Positions 49,446-57,214 of a stretch of DNA of 64,000 nt are shown here, piece after piece. A program made the position numbers and the translations under genes. The DNA is from JALHOP01 sp964484195 (GTDB lineage Bacteria > Myxococcota > XYA12-FULL-58-9 > JALHOP01). The number at the start of each line of letters is the position of its first letter. The first letter of the stretch is position 1. The notes under the pieces were generated by a model that did not search any database, was not told the origin of the DNA, and saw only the letters and a list, made by a program, of their open reading frames with translations. The stretch covers positions 868,001 to 932,000 of the forward strand of contig CAZAER010000001.1 in assembly GCA_964484195.1 (NCBI GenBank), written 5' to 3'.

Positions 49446-52001
49446 TTAGCCGATCTGAGCGAGCTCGAGCTTCTGATGCCAGCGCGCTTGCAGGGCTTCG
49501 CGAAGGCGGGTGTGCTCGGGACGCCGCAGCCCGGAGTCGGCCGCGAGGAGAGCCTGAGCGTCCTGACGGGCGGCCGCGAGGATCTTTTGGTCGCGGGCCA
49601 GATTCGCCAGCGACAAGAGCGGCAGACCCGATTGCCGTGTGCCGATGAAGTCCCCGGGTCCACGGATCTCGAGGTCCGCTTCGGCGATCTTGAAGCCATC
49701 GGCCGTCTCTTCCATGACTCCGAGTCGGCGCCAGGCGTCGTCACTCGAGGTGCCGGAGGTCACGAGCAGACACTCACTGGCGTGTGCGCCACGGCCCACG
49801 CGGCCGCGGAGCTGATGGAGCTGCGACAGCCCGAAGCGCTCGGCATGCTCGATGACCATCACGGTCGCATTGGGCACGTCGATGCCGACTTCGACCACGG
49901 TGGTGGCGACGAGCACGTCGATCTGCTTGTTCAAGAACGCGCGCATGACCTGCTCCTTGGCCGAAGCATCGAGGCGCCCGTGCAACAGGCCGATGCGCAA
50001 GCCATGGAGCGCGCCGTTCGCGAGGTCTTCGGCCTCGCTGGTCACGGCGCGGATGTCGGCCATCCCCTCTTTGTCGGACTCCTCGACCAGCGGGAAGACG
50101 ACGTAGGCTTGGCGGCCCTGCTCCACCGCGTGCCGCACGCGACGATAGACCTGATCGCGCTGCTTCTCGCGAAAGAGGACGGTCTTCACCGGTGTCCGCC
50201 CCGGCGGAAGCTCGTCGATGATCGACACGTCGAGGTCACCATAGACCGTGAGCGCGAGCGTGCGCGGGATCGGCGTCGCGGTCATGACCAGAACGTGGGG
50301 GGTCGCGCCGAGCGACTCGCGGCCCTGCTCGAGCAGGCGGGCGCGCTGCAAGACGCCGAAGCGGTGCTGCTCGTCGATGATGCCGAGGGCGAGCTTGTTG
50401 AAGCGGACATCCGCCTGGATGAGCGCGTGGGTGCCGACGACGACCTGGATGTGGCCGCTCGCGAGCTGCCCCAAGATGCGCCGGCGCTCGGCCGCGGACA
50501 CCGACCCGGTGAGCACGTCGACGCGGACGCCGGCCTTGGGAAGACTGGTCAGAGCCGTGCGCGCGTGCTGTTCGGCCAGCAGCTCGGTCGGCGCCATGAT
50601 GGCGACCTGCATACCGGCATGCGCGATGGCCGCCGCAGCGGACATGGCGACCGCGGTCTTGCCGCTTCCGACGTCGCCTTGGATGAGACGGTGCATGGGC
50701 AGGGCGCGCGTCATGTCCTGCTCGATCTCACGCAACACGCGACTCTGCGCCTTGGTCAGCGAAAACGGAAAGAGCGCCTTCGCTTCGTCCGCAAGGCTCG
50801 CGGTGAAAGTGACCGCCCTGCCCGGCTCGGCCGCCGCCTGGGCTTTTCGCTGCAAGACCACGAGCTGCAAGAGAAACAGCTCTTCGTAGATGAGACGCCA
50901 GTGCCACGGCGTCGCCATGTCGAGCAGGTCATGCACGGCCGTCTCTTTTGGCGGACGGTGCAAAAGGCTCACCGAGGTGCCGAGGTCGGGGAGCTGGTGA
51001 CGATCCGCAATGGCGGTCGGGATGCAATCGACGAGCTGCGAGGTGAGCGGCAGAATGTTGTCGATGACGCGGCGCAGCTGCTGCGGGCGCAAGCCTTCGA
51101 TCTCGCTGTATATCGGTACGAGCTCGGCCGGGGTCTCGGGCAAGGGCGCGTCGTCGTCGAGGATGCGCGTCTCGGGGTGAGCCATCTGCAGCTGGCCGCG
51201 AAAGCTTTTCACGATGCCAGCGGCCTGAACCCGTTTGCCCTTCTGGAAGCGCTCGGCCCAATCGGCGCCCAGCGAGCGGAACCAGGTGAGCCGCACGGTG
51301 CCGGTTTCGTCGCCAATAGCGACCTCGAGCGAGCGGCGACCGCGGAAGTTCTTGGCGGACTTCGCGAGGACGACGCCCTGGATGGTGGCACCTTCGCCGA
51401 CGGTGAGGTCGCGGATGCTGCCGCGCAGACTGCGGTCCTCGTAGCGGCGCGGGAGGAAGCGCAGGAGATCCTCGACGGTACCGAGGCCTTTGTCGTTCAG
51501 GAGCTTGGCGATACCGGGGCCAACACCTGCGATGTACTGCACTTCAGAAGTCAGCGAGAGAGCGGCTTTCGGTTTTCGGCTATCGGCTTTCGGCGATCGG
51601 ACATCGGAAATCGGCGATCGGCTTTCGGACATCGGCTTTCGGACATCGGACTTCGGCAATCGGCTATCGGCATTCGGCTGCCGGTCATCGGACGTCGGCG
51701 CTCGGCCCTCCGCAATCGCCGCCACCTCCTCCATCACCCTCCGCACCTTCTCCTTCCGCGCTCCCGGTGCCTCCAAGACCTTCACGATGGTCGCCAACCG
51801 CTGCCTTGCTCCGCTATCGCGGACAACTCCACCCAAACGCGTCGCCGCCGCGATCAAGGTCTTCTCCAGATCCTTGATGCGCTCCACGTTCTCGAAGTCG
51901 TTGCGCGCCGCGAAAGCCAGCGGGTTGCGCAGCGGAGTCAGGAGCTGCTCGAGCTCCTCACTTGAAGTTGATGTCACTGATCTCGACGGTGCGTTGACCA
52001 C
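49446..52001 (-). CDS. recG: ATP-dependent DNA helicase RecG with N-terminal extension
   Basis: 851 residues from a GTG at 52001; a GTG at 51977 is equally possible. Both overlap the greA 3' end. RecG reverses stalled replication forks. An N-terminal extension (about 1-150), longer than in E. coli (693 aa), begins with a helix (SSEELEQLLTPLRNPLAFAARND) and ends in a repeat-coded linker of 7-residue units (about 99-146, pattern D-x-R-x-P-K-x). Then the wedge/OB domain (VQYIAGVGPGIAKLL...), helicase domain 1 with GDVGSGKTAVA and IDEQHRFG, MTATPIPRTLA, and domain 2 with RGRVGRG. The TRG-type C-terminal motif (MEETADGFKIAEADLEIRGPGD) is intact. Confidence 0.95.
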   Translation of the reverse strand: MVNAPSRSVTSTSSEELEQLLTPLRNPLAFAARNDFENVERIKDLEKTLIAAATRLGGVVRDSGARQRLATIVKVLEAPGARKEKVRRVMEEVAAIAEGRAPTSDDRQPNADSRLPKSDVRKPMSESRSPISDVRSPKADSRKPKAALSLTSEVQYIAGVGPGIAKLLNDKGLGTVEDLLRFLPRRYEDRSLRGSIRDLTVGEGATIQGVVLAKSAKNFRGRRSLEVAIGDETGTVRLTWFRSLGADWAERFQKGKRVQAAGIVKSFRGQLQMAHPETRILDDDAPLPETPAELVPIYSEIEGLRPQQLRRVIDNILPLTSQLVDCIPTAIADRHQLPDLGTSVSLLHRPPKETAVHDLLDMATPWHWRLIYEELFLLQLVVLQRKAQAAAEPGRAVTFTASLADEAKALFPFSLTKAQSRVLREIEQDMTRALPMHRLIQGDVGSGKTAVAMSAAAAIAHAGMQVAIMAPTELLAEQHARTALTSLPKAGVRVDVLTGSVSAAERRRILGQLASGHIQVVVGTHALIQADVRFNKLALGIIDEQHRFGVLQRARLLEQGRESLGATPHVLVMTATPIPRTLALTVYGDLDVSIIDELPPGRTPVKTVLFREKQRDQVYRRVRHAVEQGRQAYVVFPLVEESDKEGMADIRAVTSEAEDLANGALHGLRIGLLHGRLDASAKEQVMRAFLNKQIDVLVATTVVEVGIDVPNATVMVIEHAERFGLSQLHQLRGRVGRGAHASECLLVTSGTSSDDAWRRLGVMEETADGFKIAEADLEIRGPGDFIGTRQSGLPLLSLANLARDQKILAAARQDAQALLAADSGLRRPEHTRLREALQARWHQKLELAQIG
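51566..51705. repeat. heptanucleotide tandem repeat (20 units) inside recG
   Basis: Twenty consecutive 7-nt units of the form NNNTCGG (one unit is CTGCCGG), for example CTTTCGG, ACATCGG and CGATCGG, without any gap. Because 7 is not a multiple of 3, the repeat is read through all frames and gives a 7-residue protein period. Confidence 0.95.
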
Positions 52002-52431
52002 CCTTGCCGGGGATCTTTACTTCGTCGCCGACTTCCTTGCCGATGAGCGCACGCGCGAGCGGCGAGTTGACGTTGATCTTGCCGTTGTCGACGTCAGCCT
52101 CGTACTCGCCGAGGATCTGATACTTCTTGGTCGACCCGTCATCGACGTCTTCGATGGTCACCGTCGCGCCGAACACCACGCGTTCGCCCGAGAGCTTCTT
52201 CGGATCGATCACCTGAGCGCGCGCAGCCTTGTCCTCGAGGTCGCGGATCTTCGCCTCGACCAGACCCTGGCGGTCTTTGGCGGCGTGATACTCGAAGTTC
52301 TCGGAGAGATCACCGAGCTCGCGCGCTTCCCCGATTTCCTTGCTGATCTTCGGACGCTCGTGCGTCTTGAGGTTGTGCAGCTCGCTCTTGAGGCGCTCCA
52401 GGCCCTCGGGGGTAATCGGGAAGCTCGACAT
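51958..52431 (-). CDS. greA: transcription elongation factor GreA
   Basis: 157 residues, normal length. N-terminal coiled coil with the catalytic acidic tip GDLSENFEYHAAKD (about 41-54; Asp and Glu hold the Mg2+ used to cleave backtracked RNA) and the C-terminal FKBP-like domain (VVFGATVTIEDVDDG; NVNSPLARALIGKEVGDEV). Phe replaces the usual Ala in the tip (SENFEY), a small change. It overlaps recG. TTGCGG-17-TAGGTT (52468-52440, minus) ends 8 nt before the ATG. Confidence 0.96.
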   Translation of the reverse strand: MSSFPITPEGLERLKSELHNLKTHERPKISKEIGEARELGDLSENFEYHAAKDRQGLVEAKIRDLEDKAARAQVIDPKKLSGERVVFGATVTIEDVDDGSTKKYQILGEYEADVDNGKINVNSPLARALIGKEVGDEVKIPGKGGQRTVEISDINFK

Positions 52432-52439
52432 AGGGCGGG

Positions 52440-52468
52440 AACCTATCGTCCTGAATGCGGCGCCGCAA
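52440..52468 (-). promoter_or_regulatory. near-leaderless promoter of greA-recG
   Basis: Minus strand: TTGCGG (52468-52463), 17-nt spacer, TAGGTT (52445-52440), ending 8 nt before the greA ATG at 52431. Confidence 0.45.
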
Positions 52469-52476
52469 CCCCAACG

Positions 52477-53865
52477 TCAGGTGAGTCCGGTCACTGGTCC
52501 GCCGGTTGCGAGAGCCGACTCTCCGAAGTTCGTTACGTCCTCGTAGCCCATGTAGTGCATACACGAGACGAGAACGTCGCTGAAGCCCTTCGTGTTCGCG
52601 TTCTGCAAGTTCAGGTAGCGACCACGGCGGAAGTAGTTGTGCGCGACGCCGGCGAAGATGACCATGTTGTCGTGGTTGCTGTGCGTGTAGCCGCGGCCAA
52701 GCTCGTTCCAGTGGACGACCAGCGTGTGGTCCCAGAGCGTCCCGTCGCCATCGTCGGTGTTCTTGAGCAGCTCGTAGAGCTTCGTCGTCTGCGTCCACAG
52801 CTCGGTGTTGACTTTGCGGATGTCCGCGAAGGCGGGCTCGTTGTTCAAATGCGAAATGTCGTGGTGTCCAGAGCCCGGGTTCGTGAGCCCGAGGTTCGAA
52901 TAGGTGCGGTTGTTGGTGTTGCCGCTCCAGTTGAAGTTCACGACACGCGTCGTGTCGCAGGCAAAGGCGAGCGCCGAGATCTTGAAGAAGAGCTCGCCCA
53001 TGACCGCGTAGCTCGAGCCCGCATATGGGTCGAGCTGCGTACCCGTCGAGAACGGGGCGCACGAGTTGGTCACCTCGGGGAGCACCAGCGACCGCTCGAT
53101 GTCACGCATCGCCTCGGTGTGCCGGTCCAAGCGTGCGCGGTCGGCCGCGCCTAGCCGCGCCTTCAAGCTCGTGAGCTCGGTGTTCACCAAGTCGAGTGCC
53201 GACTGCTGCTTGGCGATGCGGCGCACCAGAACCGGATCGGGTGCATCACCCGTCTGCAGGTTTCCGAACAAGGTGCTGTAGAGCGTGTACGGATTGGTGG
53301 ACGGATTCGCAGGCGCCTGTGTGCCGAGCGGCCCGTTGTGCGAGTGGACGTTCCAGATGTTGTTTCCGGTGTCGCCGACGCGCATGTAGAGGTGACTGCG
53401 CGGCATCGACGGAACTTGCTCGCGGATACGACGGCCGAGCTCGACGTCGAGGGTCGGCCCCTCGATGTAGCCGATGAAATCGGAGGTGCCACCGATGGGG
53501 AACGAGCCCTGGCCGGACTTCCACGGCCCGAGCGCGCTGCCGCCTTGTTGATGGCCGTCGGCGCGCTCGCCGTCGGGGAGGCGGTTGTGCCGCTTGTCGA
53601 TGTTCTCCATGACGATCAGGTCGGAGCGGTAAGGCGTCAGCGCAGCACGCACGCCGTTGAACGCGAAGCCGGTCTCGCTCGTGTTCGTCATGCGCGCCGA
53701 GGGGTCGTCACCGTTCGGCTTGAACACGAAGATGATGCGCCGCGGGCGCGTCGGGTCGACGGCCGCGCTAGCGGACAGTGGCGTCATGGCGTCGAGGAAT
53801 GGCAGCGCTATCGCCACACCCGAGGCGCCACGGAGGAAAGCTCGTCGGTTGAGTGGTTTGATCAT
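52477..53865 (-). CDS. DUF1552 protein, Tat-exported (second copy)
   Basis: 462 residues. Twin-arginine signal LNRRAFLRGASGVAIALPFLDA. The DUF1552 body has IIFVFKPNGDDP, a central helical part and HHDISHLN near the place where copy one has SHSLSHDE, and FACDTTRVVNFNWSG matching ALACDRTRVFSIMYSG of the first copy. It follows the DUF1592 gene with a 10-nt gap, the reverse strand equivalent of the pair at 6635-9660. The two proteins are clearly homologous but not recent copies. Confidence 0.85.
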   Translation of the reverse strand: MIKPLNRRAFLRGASGVAIALPFLDAMTPLSASAAVDPTRPRRIIFVFKPNGDDPSARMTNTSETGFAFNGVRAALTPYRSDLIVMENIDKRHNRLPDGERADGHQQGGSALGPWKSGQGSFPIGGTSDFIGYIEGPTLDVELGRRIREQVPSMPRSHLYMRVGDTGNNIWNVHSHNGPLGTQAPANPSTNPYTLYSTLFGNLQTGDAPDPVLVRRIAKQQSALDLVNTELTSLKARLGAADRARLDRHTEAMRDIERSLVLPEVTNSCAPFSTGTQLDPYAGSSYAVMGELFFKISALAFACDTTRVVNFNWSGNTNNRTYSNLGLTNPGSGHHDISHLNNEPAFADIRKVNTELWTQTTKLYELLKNTDDGDGTLWDHTLVVHWNELGRGYTHSNHDNMVIFAGVAHNYFRRGRYLNLQNANTKGFSDVLVSCMHYMGYEDVTNFGESALATGGPVTGLT

Positions 53866-53875
53866 ACTGCGTTCC

Positions 53876-55516
53876 TCACTTCGCCACGCGGTACAAGAAG
53901 GCGTCGGTGCGCGTCAGGGCGGAGATCGCACCACGCAGATTATAGCCGCTCGCGATGAATTCGTTCAGCAAACGTTCCTCCGAGCAGCCGTCCGCCTTGG
54001 TCTCGCGACGACCGTAGGCGTACCGGAAGAGCTGCTTGGCAAAGCAGGCGCGCACTTCATCGGACTGAGCGAGGCGTTCGACCATTTCGGTCGGGCCGCT
54101 GACCGGGCCGTCGACGTCCGTGAACGTGATGGCGCCCGTGCTGTCGACCTGATTGCCAGAATCATCGTGGGTGCGGAGGCGGCCAACGCCGTCGATGGTC
54201 TCGAACACCTGGCCGAGTGGGTCCATCAACGTGTGGCAGGCGTTACACGTCACATTGGTACGGTGCTCTTCGAGCATCTGCCGCTGCGTCTGGCCAGGGA
54301 TGGTCGGCGGCAGGTCGAGGACCGCGTCGTCGGGTGGCGCCCCGACGGTCCCGCAAAGCACGTCGGTGCGGATCTTGAGACCACGACGCACAATCGAGGT
54401 GCGGGCTTGCTTGTCGTGCGCGCTGAGCATGCTGGTCTGCATCAACACGCCGAGCCGCTTCGCCGGGTCGAGTTGGACACGCACGAAGGCGTCACCGGTG
54501 ACTCCGGAGACCCCGTAGTGCTGTGCCAGGGCTCCGTTCATGAACGTGTAGGGAGCGGTGAGCAGCGCGTCGAGCGACCCCTCTTCTTCCCACATGATGT
54601 GGTTGACGAAAGTCTCGGTCTCGCGCTGCAGGAGCGCAGCGAGGCTTGGGTTCAGGGTGCCGTAGGTCGCAGCGTCGCGGTCGCTGATCTTGAAGCGATC
54701 GAGATCGAGCCACTCGACGAAGAAGTCGTACATCCGGCGCGCCTTCGGGTCGGCGAGCAAACGGTCGGACTGCGCCGCCACACCCTCGTCGGTGTCGAGC
54801 TGACCGATGCGCGCGGCCGTCAACAGCGCGTCGTCAGGCATCGAGCCCCAGATGAGGTACGAGAGGCGCGACGCCATCTCGTAGCCGCCAATGCGCACGA
54901 GCTTGCCGTCGCTGGGAACGAGCTCGACGCGGTGGAGGAACTGCGGCGCCTGCAACACGCCGAAGATCACCCACTCGATGCCGCTGCGGAAGTCGTAGCC
55001 GCCGCTGCGCGCAGCGTCGTAGCTCTTGGTGAGAACGTCGTTGACCTCGGCGGTGGTGAGCGGGCGGCGATAGGCACGCTCACCGAACGTGGTGATGAAG
55101 CGGCGAGCGCAATCGCGCTCCGCCTCGCCACTGTTGCAGCGCACGAGCTCGTTGAACCGACTCGTGACCGCTTCGACGGACAAGGCGTCGGCCGCGTCGC
55201 TGTACTGGCGCGCGGTGTCGCTCGAGATATTGAGGAACTCGGCGGAGTTGCGGTAGCCCAACGACTCGGTGTCCTCGGCGAAGTTGGCGGTGAGCTGCGC
55301 CGCGAGCTCCGGCATGCCGAGCAGGTCACCCACGGTGAAGCGATATTCGGTGTTGCTCAAGCGCCGCATCGGCGACGCCGCGACGCTCGGAGACCCGGTG
55401 CAAAGTGATTGCTGGTTCTCGCCGCCCGGACTGATGCCGTCAGCGTCGCCAATGGTGCCGTCGCAGGCAGTCGTAGCCAGAAGAATCACGGCGCATGTGG
55501 TGAGGGTGCGGCGCAT
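53876..55516 (-). CDS. DUF1592/DUF1588-type lipoprotein with CxxCH motif (second copy)
   Basis: 546 residues from the ATG at 55516, giving a lipoprotein signal with lipobox TTAC (TTCAVILLATTACDG). Domain order as in the copy at 6635: DUF1587 (MRRLSNTEYRFTVGDL), DUF1595 (AYRRPLTTAEVNDVL), DUF1592 (MASRLSYLIWGSMPDD), DUF1588 with CNACH (TNVTCNACHTLMDPLG), DUF1585. CATAAT lies 9 nt before the ATG (55531-55526) with TTTGCA 16 nt further upstream, a nearly leaderless arrangement. Likely partner of the DUF1552 protein encoded next. Confidence 0.85.
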   Translation of the reverse strand: MRRTLTTCAVILLATTACDGTIGDADGISPGGENQQSLCTGSPSVAASPMRRLSNTEYRFTVGDLLGMPELAAQLTANFAEDTESLGYRNSAEFLNISSDTARQYSDAADALSVEAVTSRFNELVRCNSGEAERDCARRFITTFGERAYRRPLTTAEVNDVLTKSYDAARSGGYDFRSGIEWVIFGVLQAPQFLHRVELVPSDGKLVRIGGYEMASRLSYLIWGSMPDDALLTAARIGQLDTDEGVAAQSDRLLADPKARRMYDFFVEWLDLDRFKISDRDAATYGTLNPSLAALLQRETETFVNHIMWEEEGSLDALLTAPYTFMNGALAQHYGVSGVTGDAFVRVQLDPAKRLGVLMQTSMLSAHDKQARTSIVRRGLKIRTDVLCGTVGAPPDDAVLDLPPTIPGQTQRQMLEEHRTNVTCNACHTLMDPLGQVFETIDGVGRLRTHDDSGNQVDSTGAITFTDVDGPVSGPTEMVERLAQSDEVRACFAKQLFRYAYGRRETKADGCSEERLLNEFIASGYNLRGAISALTRTDAFLYRVAK

Positions 55517-55653
55517 CGGGGGGCGATTATGCGATTGGCGTGCCAAATGCAAAGCGGCACCGGAAAAGGGCAAATTCGTTCTCGACGCGCCCAAAAGTGT
55601 GGAATGCAACCCGCAGTCTGCCCACTGCAGGCTACGACTTTCGAGGGATCAAT

Positions 55654-57213
55654 ATGGTGTGGAGAGTCGCCTGTGTGGGCGCCCTGATGCTCGCCACGGC
55701 CTGCGGCGCGAGCGAGCCTCGCGAGCCCAATCGACCGGGCGGCGACGACGACGGCCCGCCCATCGACAACCCGCTGCGGATCGAGCGCGACGTCACCGTG
55801 GACGGAATGCTCTCGGAGCGCTTCACGTGGCTCGACACCGCGGGCAAGTCGCGCGTCGCCGTCCTCGCGCACAACGACGGCCAGACCGGACCCAACGGCT
55901 CCCGCGGCGGTGAGCTGCGACGCCTCGACTACGAAGTCGCCGGTCAGATCCGCTCCGTCAAAGCAGACAGCAGCGAAGGCGCCGCTGGCTTCGGCTACGT
56001 CGTCTCGCACCGGGGCGAAGGCACCGACGGCATTGCGGCGGACGATTCACCGCTCGGCCATGGCTTCACCGGCACGTTCGAGCGCGTCTTCGAGGGTCGG
56101 CACCACGTCATCATGCGCTTCCGCCAAACTTATCCCCGTTATGCCGCCACCTACGTCGCGAATCCGAACCAACGTTATGACGTACCGGTCACCATCGACT
56201 GGGTCTTCTCCACCGGGCTCGACCATCCGCTTTGGTCGATCACCTGGGATCTCTCCGGCGTGCCACCTGGCGCCCTGCAAGACGACTCGCGGGCGCCCTA
56301 CGGCGAGCTCTTGTTCGACGGCAGCATGTCCGCTGCAGCGCACAGCACCATCGCCGGTGTCTCCTGGAGTGACGCGTTCGTCTTCAAGTCGACGACCAAC
56401 CCCGTCACGTTGAGCAGCGACTGGACCTACGACCAGCCGGGCAGCGTCCCATTCGTGAAGCTCTGGACGTCGGCGGTGGACGCCACCATGGGCACGGTGC
56501 TGACTGCCCCGCTCGCCGTGCAAGATGCAGGCGGCGCGGATCTCGGTGACTACTATCCCGGCAACGTACCGACGGATCTGTGGAACAAAACCAGCGCCGA
56601 CCGCGACGGCTGCACCCTTCCCGGGCTCGAGCAGAAGATGCCGTGCACCGACCTCTGGCCTTACCAGGCGAACAACTACTCGTTCGCGGACACGACGACG
56701 CCGACCAACAACACGCGACTCGCGTGGCGCACGAACTTCGGCTTCCTCGGCCAGGAGGAATACGACCGACACGGCTCCGACCTCGTGGGCAGCGGCTGGC
56801 CGAAGCAAAGCTACTCGACGTTCGTGGTCCTCGGCACCCATACGTCGGGACCGGTCGAGCGCGTCGTCGGGCGCGTCAATGCGCTCGCGTCGGTCACCGC
56901 CACCGCGACGGCAGGCGCGTTTGCTGGCTACGACCCGGTCTACGCCGCCCTCACCTTCACCGCCGACGCCGACAGCAAGCTCGACGCCAATGTCGGCGTA
57001 GGCGTCGGTCCGCTATCGCGACCGTTAGTCATCATCCGTGACTACGTCGCGGAGACCTACCCCATCATCGCGCTCAATGACGTCATCCTCACCGCAGACA
57101 CCGACTTCTTCGCGTCGAGGCGCGCTGGCGAGAACGAGCTTTGGGTGACGCTCGCCAAGGATGTCGCGGGTCCGAACAATCACCTCACCGTTTCCCCGCT
57201 GCTACCCGATTGA
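55654..57213 (+). CDS. large lipoprotein of unknown function
   Basis: 519 residues from the ATG at 55654 with GAGGGA 8 nt upstream; in-frame codons before it overlap the divergent promoter region. Lipobox ATAC (MVWRVACVGALMLATAC). A Pro/Gly/Asp linker leads to a long beta-rich domain with repeated aromatic strands (FVFKSTTNPVTLSSDWTYD; RLAWRTNFGFLGQEEYD). The pattern suggests a galactose-mutarotase-like or beta-sandwich fold but I cannot place it in a family. Four Cys in the middle (CTLPG, MPCTD) could form a disulfide. Convergent, one base from the stop of the next gene. Confidence 0.7.
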   Translation: MVWRVACVGALMLATACGASEPREPNRPGGDDDGPPIDNPLRIERDVTVDGMLSERFTWLDTAGKSRVAVLAHNDGQTGPNGSRGGELRRLDYEVAGQIRSVKADSSEGAAGFGYVVSHRGEGTDGIAADDSPLGHGFTGTFERVFEGRHHVIMRFRQTYPRYAATYVANPNQRYDVPVTIDWVFSTGLDHPLWSITWDLSGVPPGALQDDSRAPYGELLFDGSMSAAAHSTIAGVSWSDAFVFKSTTNPVTLSSDWTYDQPGSVPFVKLWTSAVDATMGTVLTAPLAVQDAGGADLGDYYPGNVPTDLWNKTSADRDGCTLPGLEQKMPCTDLWPYQANNYSFADTTTPTNNTRLAWRTNFGFLGQEEYDRHGSDLVGSGWPKQSYSTFVVLGTHTSGPVERVVGRVNALASVTATATAGAFAGYDPVYAALTFTADADSKLDANVGVGVGPLSRPLVIIRDYVAETYPIIALNDVILTADTDFFASRRAGENELWVTLAKDVAGPNNHLTVSPLLPD

Positions 57214-57214
57214 G

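Noticed and set aside
51566..51705. CRISPR array in the repeat inside recG
   Set aside because: Units are 7 nt with no spacers, and the frame is coding; no cas genes in the window.
49404..51965. 853-codon plus-strand open frame over recG
   Set aside because: Antisense shadow; recG motifs on the minus strand are complete and the plus frame has no domain.
53657..55408. 583-codon plus-strand frame over the second DUF1592 gene
   Set aside because: Antisense shadow; the minus strand has lipobox, CxxCH and all DUF domains.
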